From Ehretia macrophylla (taxonomy: Eukaryota > Streptophyta > Magnoliopsida > Boraginales > Ehretiaceae), in the NCBI GenBank assembly GCA_037974665.1, contig CM075778.1, positions 14,001,001-14,065,000 on the forward strand: 64,000 bases of DNA. The letters are read 5' to 3'. Both the position numbers and the translations under genes were made by a program. Below are positions 44,409 through 55,973 of the stretch, piece after piece. The notes below the pieces were generated by a model, which searched no databases, had not been told where the DNA came from, and saw only the letters and a list, made by a program, of their open reading frames with translations. Within the stretch, counting starts at the first letter, position 1. Each line of letters begins with the position of its first letter.

Positions 44409-47006
44409 TGTGATACCCCGAACCTGACATATATTTAATAGCATTTAAAGTTCATTTAAATTGCATTTTATTGACCTTTCACCTTCTTTGACCAAACTAG
44501 TTGACTTTTCATCTACAATGACCAATTAGGACAAGGTGAAATTTTTTGAAATGTTTAATAAATGGCAAACTTGGGATTAGAAATGAAAAAATGCAATGTT
44601 AAGTTAGTCAAATTTTGGGTTAATTTGGAATTAAATCTGAACCAATTGGGGAAGAATTAGGTAGCAAATTATATATGGTTGGAAAGCTCTATGAGTCTAG
44701 TTTTTGAGGCTTCAAACCGTTCGTGAATTGGAGTTTTCTAGAAGAAGTTATGGCCGTTTTCGTAAGGTCGCGCATAGTTGTTTTGGTTTAGCGGGTTGAC
44801 CGAAGCTTTGACCATTTGTCATTTTTTTATTTAAGTATGAAATACGAAACAAAAGAGCAAAATCAGGAAATAAAGAAGGCCATGGTTGAAACCATGGAGG
44901 AAAAAGAAAAAAAAAATATTTCAACTTCAAACTTCAATTTCTTCGCGAGAGCTTGTGCGGGGTGGTTTCCGAGGCATCCTACGAGGTTTTCCTAGCGTCT
45001 AGGAGCGTCTAAGGTGAGGGTTTCATCATTATTTGCGCATTTGAAAATGTTGAACATAAACTTTAATTTTTATGATTTAACCATAGGTTGTTATTTTGTC
45101 TGTTTCATTGCTTAAAGAATGTTCTCTAGCAATTGTAGAACGTGTATTTATAGCTTTTAACATTTTCTGGGTTGAATATCGAATTTGAAATATAAATTGT
45201 GTAATGAATAGTAAATAGTGAATAGTAAACCCCCGTTTCAATGAAGTTGCACTGTTATGCTTTCTATTGATGTGAAAAGGTGCTAGGTATGCTAGAATGT
45301 CTAAATGCATGGTTTGTTTAGGTTACGTAATGGAAAAAATGAGAAAAACGCCTTGGTGAAAGTCGGGGTCGTTTAGGTCGAGTTTAGCGTTTTCTCATTT
45401 TGCGTGATGGCATTGTTTCGGGAGGCCATGGAAGCACTTTTGGTGCGATTATGGCATTGGTTGGGTGTTTGGTTAGTATAGTTGTAGTTCAAACGAGCAA
45501 AGGGGGAAATCGGGACTTTGCATGAATTCTAGGGTAAAGTAGGGTTTTGGGGTCTTTAGACGTGCCTTATGGTGACCTAGGAGGATTGGTGAAGTCAGTT
45601 TTCAAAGCTCGTGGCTCGTTTTAAAGTAGTAGCGTTTGAAAGTTGGGGTCATTTTTGAGATTTTGTGTGTTTTCATAGTATATTGTCTATAGAATGCTTA
45701 TAATGTCTATAGAATACTTGTTATTGCTTGATAATGTTAGTTGGTGTTGTTCTTGTTGCTTGTTTGATTGTAAATGCTTGTTAATGCTTGTTAATGCTTA
45801 TTACGCTTGTTAGAGTTGATTATTGATTGAAATGTTCAACAATTGTTGAATAATGCTTGATATCTCGGTTATCTCCTCTATCTGTGTTGTTGTGCTATCG
45901 CTCGTTTATCGCCTTGTATCGAGTCTTGCATTGCATAGTGTCCAGCGCGTGAGTGATGGGCCTCTCTGGGTAGCCTCGGGTTGCCAGTGTTGGTTGCTCT
46001 AGCTTCGTGCTATTTCCTTTTCTCGCTTGGGTTGCCTCCCATGGAGATTTGGGTCGTAGAATTGATGGTTACTCCTGGGGTATTCTAAACTGGTGTTATA
46101 AGGTGGTTGCGCGCTTATTGTCATCGTTGTCAACATCAAGCTCGAGATTGATGTATCGCTCGTGAAATGGTATATTGCTCGTATGAGTGAACCATAGCCT
46201 TCAGAGTGTGGTATAGCTTTGAATGGTTGTGTTAATGCTTTCTTGAATGTTTAATATATTGTCGTTTGTATTGAATGCTTTCTTATTGATTTTATTGCTT
46301 AACTGTGTCTATTTGCATTGCACGACTTTCTTTCTCTCCACCTCGATATCTGTCTCGCCCTCACTGAGTATACGTGTTGTGTATACTCACTCCTCACCAC
46401 CACATTTCAGGAAATGTCATGTTAGCTGGAAAGTTCGTGATTTCGTGAAAGTTCATGCCTGAAGAGTTGTCTTGCGTGCCTATGTGGCTTGAGTGTCGAA
46501 GTTGTAAAGATATATGCTTTCATATGTTGTATGTATTTATTGTTAAAAGAAATGTAATCTAAATTAGCTAAATAGTTGAGGTAGATCGATAAGCTAGTTA
46601 TGTAATCAGTTAGCATAGCTTAACTTCAATGCATGTTTGTAATGTCCCAAGGAAAAAAGTTAGAATGACATGATAGTTTATTTTATGCAGTAGCTTAGTA
46701 TGGTTTAATTGTCTAGTTTGAATGTACTTGTCAAAAATGAAAAGAGATAGGTTAGCTTTTAAATTGGAAATGTATGTATACTTGCTGAGTTTAATTGTTG
46801 AGAACCGATGCTCGGATGGCCTTGAGGTAGTTTGTATGGCTGGACACGGTGTTGGTCCACTTATATGCTGTCGCAGGTTTTATATTTCGCCTAGAAACAG
46901 GAGAGACTCCGTCCGTTTTCCCTGAAAATTATACCGGGGTTTGGTTTGGGTTGTGATTAGATCGATTGATAGAACCTCCGGTCTCGAGAGGGATCGGGGT
47001 GTTACA
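44409..47006 (+). repeat. 5' LTR of the young non-autonomous element
   Basis: TGTGATACCCCGAACC to GGGGTGTTACA. It contains a donor-like CTAAGGTGAGGG (45010-45020), the core GGGTCGTAGAATTGATGG (about 46050), the box CCTCACTGAG (about 46360) and an acceptor-like CCACATTTCAGG (46400-46411). The U3 between about 44450 and 44815 matches the LTR at 6306-9681, and the remainder matches the solo LTR at 36902-39778. Confidence 0.92.
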
Positions 47007-47008
47007 GG

Positions 47009-47020
47009 TGGTATCAGAGC
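47009..47020 (+). other. Primer-binding site (initiator Met tRNA)
   Basis: TGGTATCAGAGC two bases after the 5' LTR, complementary to the 3' end of plant initiator methionine tRNA. The same site precedes the copia leader at 51918 and, on the minus strand, the element at 55974-61062. Confidence 0.92.
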
Positions 47021-48817
47021 TTGTTTAGCTCATAAGCCGGGACAGGGTCCTCGGTCTGGTGGGTAGTGATCCTTGAATGTGTGCTTGTTAAGTGTGTCTT
47101 GAAAGTGTATGCTTGTATGTGAGATTGTGTGTCTTGACTTGAAAGTATGCACCTATGTGATATAGTTATGTTTTATGTGTTAAATGTTTCTCAAGTAAAG
47201 TGAAGTGTCTAGTTGTGCATTGAATTGACCTATCGAATCGCCCTCGTGAATTGAATCGACCTAGTGAATTGTTATTTGCTTGAAGTATTGCTTGTAATGT
47301 GTGTATTGAAATGTCTTGAATTAGCTATGCCGTGATTTGAATTGATTATGTTGTGCTTGACTTGATTGTCGTGTTTGAGTGACTTTGTTGAATAAATTGT
47401 TTCGTAAACTTGCTAGCATAATAGCTTAAGGCATATGTATAACTGTGATATATTGGCATTCATACATGTCCTATTGAAATGGTAAGTAAGTCCTCTTCCT
47501 TCCCTGAAGAAAGTGGTTCACCGCTGGCTTTTCAAGGTGTATGGATTGGCCAGAAATTTATGGCATTTGACTAGCCTTTATTTGGGAATTGGTGTTTGCT
47601 TTTGGAGCTCGGTTATTGGCAAATCTCTATGGTCCTCCTCTGTGCTTAACAGTTATGAATAGTAGCTTTCTCTTGGGGTTTTATTTGATTATTCTTTGGA
47701 GCATTCTTTGGTTTTCTTAATGGGATTTCAATCGGCCTTACTGCACAGTATTATCTATGGTATATGTGTCTCGGTCTTTATTGGTGTGATACTGGCATCC
47801 CTGATTGGAAATTCTTCAATGGTATTTTATGGAATTCTCAGTGGCCAATTATTTAGTATTTACTTATTGGGCAAACTTGGCTACTTTCTTATTGGAGCAT
47901 TGTTTTGGATATCTTTTTTCAGTGTTCCTCAGTAGGTTTGGTATTTGGAGTTCCTATCAGACTTATTGTATAATACTACTTATGGTATTCTTTGAAATTC
48001 TTATTGGGCGTTCTATTGGTATTTTCCTTATTAGCAAGGTTGTATGAAGTTCTCACTTGGCAAACAGTGAAGAGGCCTCAGAGTTTGGTTTCGGTATATT
48101 GTTCACCAGTTCGGTATTTATCCTTGGAGTTTTCATCCATCTGGGAAGCTATGTTTGTTATTCAACTTGATTGTCTTATTGGGCACATTATATTTTCTCT
48201 GCTATTCCTTAGACCTCCTTCTCAGCATTTGATAGCGATACTCCGAATCTAATTGGTTGTCCTATGGGGTTATTGTTTGGAAGGCTTCTTTGGAACTTTT
48301 GAAGTATATTTGATTGGGTTTTTTAGTATTTTCTCCAACACTCTTAACAGGGAATTCTTCTATGAAATTCATGACCAACGGGGTAATTCTTTGGACCTCT
48401 AGATGGAACCTTTGATTGGGCCTTTATTTGGCTTTTTGCTTGGGGATTCTCGGGCAGTAAAAGTTAGACTTCTATTGGAGATTCGTGCGTGGGGTATTCT
48501 TCTTGTCGTTATTGTGTGGTATTAATGACATCTACAGTATCTTTGCTTTAGTCTTTATTGGTATTATCTCGGCGCTTTTGGTTGGAATTTTATTCTTTTT
48601 CGGTATTCGTGTCAACGGGATTCTTGTGTGGTATCTACATTTGAGCCTTTATTCGGCATTACTACTTGGAATTTCTTCTTAAACTTCCCTATTGGTTATC
48701 TTGATTAATATACTTGCTCAGCAGCTGAAGAAGATTAGTCAGAGTTGGATTTCAGTGGATGCAGAGTTCTATTGGAAGAAGAATTGCAAGGACGCAATTG
48801 TTTTAAGGGGGGAATGA
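47021..48817 (+). mobile_element. Internal region of the young element: leader plus T-rich quasi-repeat, no gene
   Basis: The first part (to about 47110) has GGGACAGGGTCCTCGG and GGGTAGTGATCC, which match the leader of the element at 55974. The larger part (about 47500-48700) is T-rich with frequent TATTGG, TTTGGAATTCTTATTGG-like words at loose spacing of about 20-25 bp. Several short readings here are strongly hydrophobic (for example 47696-47935), a result of this composition. The polypurine tract AAGGGGGGAATGA ends it. No homology to gag, protease, RT or integrase. Confidence 0.75.
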
Positions 48818-51418
48818 TGTGATACCCCGAACCTTGCATATATTTAATAGCATTTAAAGTTCATTTAAATTGCATTTTATTGACCTTTCACATTCTTTGA
48901 CCAAACTAGTTGACTTTTCATCTACAATGACCAATTAGGACAAGGTGAAAATTTTTGAAATGTTTAATAAAGGGCAAACTTGGGATTAGAAATAAAAAAA
49001 TGCAATGTTAAGTTAGTCAAATTTTGGGTCAACTTTGGAATTAAATCTGAACCAATTGGGGAAGAATTAGGTAGCAAATTATATATGGTTGGAAAGCTCT
49101 ATGAGTCTAGTTTCTGAGGCTTCAAACCGTTCGTGAATTGGAGTTTTCTAGAAGAAGTTATGACCGTTTTCGTAAGGTCGCGCATAGCTGTTTTGGTTTA
49201 GCGGGTTGACCGAAGCTTTGACCATTTGTCATTTTTTTATTTAAGTATGAAATACGAAACAAAAGAGTAAAATCAAGAAATAAAGAAGGCCATGGCTGAA
49301 ACCATGGAGGAAAAAGAAAAAAAAAATATTTCAACTTCAAACTTCAATTTCTTCGCGAGAGCTTGTGCGGGGTGGTTTCCGAGGCATCCTACGAGGTTTT
49401 CCTAGCCTCTAGGAGTGTCTAAGGTGAGGGTTTCATCGTTATTTGCGCATTTGAAAATGTTGAACATAAACTTTAATTTTTGTGATTTAACCGTAGGTTG
49501 TTATTTTGTCCGTTTCATTGCTTAAAGAATGTTCTCTAGCAATTGTAGAACGTGTATTTATAGCTTTTTAACATTTTCTACGGTTGAATATCGAATTTGA
49601 AATATAAATTGTGTAATGAATAGTAAATAGTGAATAGTAAACCCCCGTTTCAATGAAGTTGCGCTGTTATGCTTTCTATTGATGTGAAAAGGTGCTAGGT
49701 ATGCTAGAATGTCTAAATGCATGGTTTGTTAAGGTTGCGTAATGGAAAAAATGAGAAAAATGCCTTGGTGAAAGTCGGGGTCGTTTAGGTCGAGTTTGGC
49801 ATTTTCTCGTTTTGCGTGATGGCATTGTTTCGGGAGGCCATGGAAGCACTTTTGGTGCGATTATGGCATTGGTTGGGTGTTTGGTTAGTATAGTTGTAGC
49901 TCAAACGAGCAAAGGGGGAAATCGGGACTTTGCATGAATTCTAGGGTAAAGTAGGGTTTGGGGTCTTTAGACGTGCCTTATGGTGACCTAGGAGGATTGG
50001 TGAAGTCGGTTTCCAAAGCTCGTGGCTCGTTTGAAAGTAGTAGCGTTTGAAAGTTGGGGTCATTTTTGGGATTTTGTGTGTTTTCATAGTATATTGTCTA
50101 TAGAATGCTTATAATGCCTATAGAATACTTGTTATTGCTTGATAATGTTAGTTGGTGTTGTTCTTGTTGCTTGTTTGATTGTAAATGCTTGTTAATGCTT
50201 GTTAATGCTTATTACGCTTGTTAGAGTTGATTATTGATTGAAATGTTCAACAATTGTTGAATAATGCTTGATATCTCGGTTATCTCCTCTATCTGTGTTG
50301 TTGTGCTATCGCTCGTTTATCGCCTTGTATCGAGTCTTGCATTGCATAGTGTCCAGCGCGTGAGTGATGAGCCTCTCTGGGTAGCCTCGGGTTGCCAGTG
50401 TTGGTTGCTCTAGCTCCGTGGCTATTCCCTTTTCTCACTTGGGTTGCCTCCCAAGGAGATTTGGGTCGTAGAATTGATGGTTACTCCCGGGGTATTCCAA
50501 ACTGGTGTTATAAGGTGGTTGCGCGCTTATTGTCATCGTTGTCAACATCAAGCTCGAGATTGATGTATCGCTCGTGAAATGGTATATTGCTCGTATGAGT
50601 GAACCATAGCCTTCAGAGTGTGGTATAGCTTTGAACGGTTGTGTTAATGCTTTCTTGAATGTTTAATATATTGTTGTTTGTATTGAATGCTTTCTTATTG
50701 ATTTTATTGCTTAGCTGTGTCTATTTTCATTGCACGACTTTCTTTCTCTCCACCTCGATATCTGTCTCGCCCTCACTGAGTATACGTGTTGTGTATACTC
50801 ACTCCTCACCACCACATTTCAGGAAATGTCATGTTTGCTGGAAAGTTCGTGATTTTGTGAAAGTTCGTGCCTGAAGAGTTGTCTTGCGTGCCTATGTGGC
50901 TTGAGTGTCGAAGTTGTAAAGATATATGCTTTCATATGTTGTATGTATTTATTGTTAAAAGAAATGTAATCTAAATTAGCTAAATAGTTTAGGTAAATCG
51001 ATAAGCTAGTTATGTAATCAGTTAGCATAGCTTAACTTCAATGCATGTTTGTAATGTCCCAAGGAAAAGAGTTAGAATGGCATGATAGTTTATTTTATGC
51101 AATAGCTTAGTATGGTTTAATTGTCTAGTTTGAATGTACTTGTCAAAAATGAAAAGAGATAGGTTAGCTTTTAAATTGGAAATGTATGTATACTTGCTGA
51201 GTTTAATTGTTGAGAACCGAGGCTCGGATGGCCTTGAGGTAGTTTGTATGGTTGGACACGGTGTTGGTCCACTTATATGCTGTCGCAGGTTTTATATTTT
51301 GCCTAGAAACAGGGGAGACTCCGTCCGTTTTCCCTGAAAGTTATGTCGGGGTTTGGTTTGGGTTGTGATTAGTTCGATTGATAGAACCTCCGGTCTCGAG
51401 AGGGATCGGGGTGTTACA
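48818..51418 (+). repeat. 3' LTR of the young non-autonomous element
   Basis: Near-copy of 44409-47006 with a few per cent differences. The donor-like motif is at 49421-49430 and the acceptor-like CACATTTCAGG ends at about 50823. Right boundary fixed by the CACAC duplication. Confidence 0.92.
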
Positions 51419-51423
51419 CACAC

Positions 51424-51915
51424 GGCACACATACTAGCAAAAACAACAAAAACTTCATTCTTTTCTTCATGATGTTTCGGCTATAGCACAAAGGAGAAGA
51501 AAGGGTTTTTGTTTTGCTTTAAGACATACATACATAGCTTCAAACCTTGAGGATATATTTGCACATTTCATCTTCAAGTGGTGGTAAAGCTTTTGGATGC
51601 TTGGTGGACTAACTAGGCCCTTCAAGTTAGAAGGATTCAAGGGCATCAAAGGTCATCAAAGTTTTATCAACCAAGTGTCTACGAAAGGTATACCGTATAA
51701 CCTTTATATTTCTCTATATATATGTGATATATAATGCTTGTATATAGTTAGTTTATGGACATGGTTGAAAGAACGTATATTGATATTAGCTAGAAAGCTT
51801 GAAATTTTTGAAATATGGTTCGGCCCTAGCACCTATCCATACATATCTTTCTCGATCTTGAATCCAATATATGAATATGTAGTGACATGACCTCTAGGTG
51901 TTGGTTGCACTTTCA
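51424..51915 (+). mobile_element. Copia LTR, right part
   Basis: Continues 43796-44408 after the CACAC insertion and ends TTGCACTTTCA, followed at 51918 by the primer-binding site TGGTATCAGAGCC. This is a 5' LTR, since primer-binding site, leader and gag follow in the same direction. Confidence 0.7.
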
Positions 51916-54097
51916 AGTGGTATCAGAGCCATGTGTTTTTTATGTCCATTAAACTAGCTTGCTTGGCCAAGTGTGTATAAGCCATTTGGCTGTGTGTTAG
52001 CATATATATATGCAAGTTTATAATACTTATCTTAAGATTACATGCATCTATGTTTAAGACCTAGCTTTTATCTTAGCTTGTGAATGTAGATCTTGTGAAA
52101 TAAATGTTATTTTTGAACTTGCATGTTTATACCTATACTAGATGATGGCCGAAAATCACATGCATGCTTGTGATGATTTGCCTTCTAGTTGAATATGCTA
52201 AGATGTAAAGATAAATGGTGGATTTGGCTTTTGCATGTTGACATTAGACTTTAAAAGGAAGACTATCCTAAAAAGGGCTAAAAAGTAGTTGTTGAAAAAG
52301 GTCCCTTTTTGCATATATGCAAAGTCAAAAAAAAAAAAAAAAACAAGTCTAGTGTTTTCTTGTTGATGTGGCCGAAAATCGACTTGTATGTGGGAAAGTG
52401 TTTTTGCTTTTTGTTGGACATGCAAATATGATTGAAATTGTCTTAAAGTCCTCAAAAATATATGTCTATTATATGCATGTGTTAGAAGAAAGTTTAAAAA
52501 AAAATTTTAGGCTTATTTTAATGTGGTCATGCATATGATAAAATTAAGGACTATTTGATGATTAAATTGTTTAATAATAAAAAAACGCAACTTATTATGT
52601 GTCTTGAAAATTGCAAAATGGATTTTACATAATTAATGGCCATTGTGTTCTAATCTTGGAATTAGAAATAGTCTAATATGTTGTGTTAGAATATTTCTAA
52701 ATTTGAGAAAGTTAAAAGTTGATTACATAGTGATATAATACTTTTAAAGGACTATTGGGTTAGAGTTAATGTATGTAGGCCTTATAAGACATGTTGATTT
52801 GGGCTTGGGCCTTGTGTACATCTACCTATACTTGATTTTAACCTATTGGGCCACAATGTGTGATTGGGCTATGGACTTGTGTTTTTCTTTAAATTTTGGA
52901 CTTGCATGCGAATATCATGAATTATAATGGGTTATGAATTAATGAGCTATCATCACTTGCATTAATAAAAGGGGTTTTATGATTATGCAAAAAGTATGGG
53001 TTTAGTCCAATTTTTCATGTTTGATGAGTAAATTAAACTAGAATGCTAGCAAATTATATGTTGATTATTATATATTTGATATGAATAATCATGCATATTT
53101 ATTTACTTTGAGAATGGTGAATTTAATCATGGATTTGGGCTTTAGGGTCAAAATTATTGGGTTGTAATTTGAGATATAAGTCTCAATTTTATTTTTGCCA
53201 TTTGAAAGAATTATGTAGTGAAAACTTCTATGTAATTCTTCAAAAGAAGCTTGAAAGAGGCCCAATGGACTTTTCCAAGGAGTTAGAGGCTCAATGGAGA
53301 TTTCAAGGAGTTGAAGATCTTTTAAATAAAATAGTTTTATTTCTTTAAGCCCAAAACCCAAGCCCATGATCCACCATTCATGCCTCTTTGCATTCATACT
53401 ATATAATTTGCTATAATTTTGATTATTAGCCTATAGTATGTTGAATGTTTAATTATTTGATGAGATTACATTGACTCCCTATGTACAAACAAATATTAGA
53501 TTAACAAAAATGGTAAAATGAGTTTTATCGTAGTCCTCCGCCATCTTAGGACATTTAATAAGATCTAAATGAATACAATCCTTCTTACCCAAAGGTAGAG
53601 GATTTGTCTCAAAGTAAGTTTATTAAAATCGCTACAATGAAACATAGAGATGTGGTTATCTTCCAAAATCTAATGGTCGATTATAGCCACAAAGGCTTGA
53701 GGTTATTGATTCAATTTGTCGGATAACTAAGTGATGGCGGGTACAATCTAACTAGATCACCTAATCAATTATAACCACAAAGGTTTGAGTTCAAGTGATT
53801 TAGGGACTAAAGTAAACCATACCCTATTTAGAGAAATATACAACAAATCGTTGTTGACCTTTGGTACTTGTATTTCAATTATAGCCACAAAGGTTTGAAA
53901 AATACATGGGATCAATGGAACTTGGTCATCCCACTTAGAGTCTTCTCATAGTTTTATGTTTTCTCATTGAGGGAGTATGATATTTAAAACAAATAGTGGG
54001 AGTAGCTATTTTATCTTGCAATTTAATAGCTTTACATATATTTTTGTTAGTCTGCAATCTTACTTTTTGTTATATTTATTTTTTCTGCAGTTTGTAA
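51916..54097 (+). mobile_element. Long non-coding leader of a gag-only copia element
   Basis: 2.2 kb between primer-binding site and gag, much longer than the usual copia leader. AT-rich, no recognisable coding. It includes an A tract of about 19 bases (52327-52345) and three copies of a phrase ATTATAGCCACAAAGGTTTG (about 53683, 53770 and 53879). A short reading at 53089-53397 has no domain. Confidence 0.6.
53683..53900 (+). repeat. Three dispersed copies of a 20-bp phrase
   Basis: ATTATAGCCACAAAGGCTTG, ATTATAACCACAAAGGTTTG and ATTATAGCCACAAAGGTTTG, spaced about 87 and 109 bp apart in the leader. All in the same direction. Conservation within otherwise ordinary sequence suggests an old tandem duplication or a kept leader signal. 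Confidence 0.75.
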
Positions 54098-54837
54098 ATG
54101 ACTTCATTCATAAATCCTATTTTATCCATCCTTAATCACGATTACTTAATTGGACCAAACTTTGAGAAAAGATACAAAAGTTTAAGGGTAGTCCTCCGAT
54201 TTGAGAGAATTAAGTATATTCTAGATGTCTTGACATTTGTTCCTATAGATGAGACCGCATTCGAGACCGACAAGATCACTTACTATAAATGGGTCCAGGA
54301 TGACATATGCTCCAGGGGATACATTCTTTCATCGATGAGTGATAATCTGCATCGATACTATGAGGAGCTTCTTCATTCCGTGGATATCATTCGTTCTTTG
54401 CAGGATTCTTTTGGTGAGCATAGTCAGAGTATGAGATTCCAATTGACCTGTGAGCTTTTTAGTATGAGACTTGAAGAGGGAGGTGACGTGAGCCAATATT
54501 ACCTTACAATGATTTACTTAGTAACTTAACTAGAGGCATTTGGTTTCGTCGTGGATCCTCGACTTCTAATAGACTTGATTTTGTAGTCTTTTCCACCATC
54601 CTACTCTCCTTTGATCTTAGACTTCCACGTACATAGAATTGAGATCACACTGAATGAGTTGCCAGATATTCTAACTAGTTGGCAGAATCTTGGTTTGGGT
54701 GCAGCACCCAATCCCCATGTTGAATTTTCTCCTTCTGTGGTTGAACCCAACCAAAACAGAAATATTAGAATGAGGAGACATAGGAGGAACCGGGTTGTAG
54801 CATTCTTACCAGGAGATCTCTCATCAGGAGAGGATTA
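54098..54837 (+). mobile_element. Copia gag region (fossil), capsid part only
   Basis: UBN2-type copia gag: RYKSLRVVLRFERIKYILDV, ITYYKWVQDDICSRGYILSS, DNLHRYYEELLHSVDII and FQLTCELFSMRLEEG (54098-54529), then LILDFHVHRIEITLNELPDI and a basic tail (54611-54837). No zinc knuckle and no pol follows. Separated from its primer-binding site by a long leader. It has about one or two breaks. This layout resembles gag-only non-autonomous (TR-GAG-like) elements. Confidence 0.75.
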
Positions 54838-55111
54838 AGTGGTGGGCCCTGATTATACATGATTTGGTTGTTTTGGATCGACTTGATATGTGATCCAGAT
54901 TTTGAAAAAAATGTTTATAAATGTTTGGATTAGTTTGATTATTTCTTTAGAAATAGTAGTGACTATTTTCAATCATTTCTGGCTATTGGATAATTTTGGA
55001 ATTGATCCTATGTAATAAATGATTAACATTTTGTATATGTTTTCATTATAGTAATGAAATGATCGGAATGCATATCAAAAGAAACAATATCCTCAAACTC
55101 AAAAACATTTA
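54838..55111 (+). other. Non-coding region after gag
   Basis: Downstream of the basic tail there is no pol homology, only AT-rich sequence. Its junction with the minus-strand LTR on the right is not resolved, because the other copy of that LTR begins at the window edge. Confidence 0.35.
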
Positions 55112-55903
55112 TATTTCATTGCTTAGCATTTAATGAAATGACTAAATACTAAATCATACTTAAAAATGTCTGAAACTTTGAAATGGTCAAGAGTTAAAGA
55201 CTTAAACTCTTTTATCTATTCAAATGTCTAAATACACTCATATGGTTCATCAAATACTATCTTAACATGCATTCACCAATAACAAGCAATAACAACACAT
55301 AGCTAAGCATTATCATCAACAATATAACAAATACATGCAAAGACATGAAAATCCTCACCTTAGAAATATTGAAATAAAGAGAAAACAACCAGTAGAAAGC
55401 TTGAATACACTAAGAAGAGATCAAATGTTCAATCTTGGCCTTTGAATCAACTTCTAAGCACCTCAAACAAACTCAAAATGCAAGAAAACACTATTCCTTT
55501 TTTTCTCTAATTCACACGGCTGAACTAGGGCTTCCTATTGCATTTTTTGATCATTATCTTATTATTTATATTAATATCTAGGTGGTCAAAGGCTTGGTCA
55601 AAGGTAGACTACTCTTCCAAGGTGTAAAATGACCAAAAGGTTAGCTTATTTCATCTTTATTACCTAAATACCCTTAATTAAATGTCCTAAATTGCTAATG
55701 ACCTAATACTCTTGTTCTTTTGTTCATATTACCCTCATACCGTAACTACAAGATTGGCTAATATGAAAAGACTATTTTGCCCTTCTAGGAAATATAGGTG
55801 AAATGCACTTAAAATCAAGTTGAATGCAAATTTAAAATGCACAAATAAGTTCAAGTAATAGAATGAACATTTAAATGTATATGATGCATGTTGGGGTCTC
55901 ACA
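55112..55903 (-). mobile_element. Gypsy-like long LTR, second copy of 1-797
   Basis: About 97% identical to 1-797 by eye, same orientation. On the minus strand it starts TGTGAGACCCCAACATGC at 55903. AAGGTGAGG lies at about 55355 on the minus strand. Its left boundary is unresolved. Confidence 0.65.
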
Positions 55904-55973
55904 TTTTCTTCATTCTCTTAGATGATGAAGAATGGTGGAATTCTTCACCTTGTTTCTCATAGTGATTCTCGAA
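55904..55973 (-). mobile_element. Internal 3' end, second copy of 798-867
   Basis: Matches 798-867 and ends at the same base of the shared sequence, where the next LTR element begins. Confidence 0.5.

Larger units (their letters stand above)
44409..51418 (+). mobile_element. Young non-autonomous long-LTR element, 7.0 kb, TSD CACAC
   Basis: Two LTRs of 2598 and 2601 bp flank an internal region of only 1.8 kb with a tRNA primer-binding site and a polypurine tract but no recognisable gag or pol. The perfect CACAC duplication and LTR identity of about 97-98% by eye point to an insertion within roughly the last one to two million years. It looks whole for a non-autonomous element and would have depended on proteins from another. 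Its size and design fit the LARD class loosely, but the internal region is shorter. Confidence 0.92.

Noticed and set aside
47696-48682. Hydrophobic readings that look like membrane proteins
   Set aside because: T-rich quasi-repeats translate to Leu/Ile/Phe/Val/Gly. The same composition occurs in the sister element at 58800-59520 without conserved frames.
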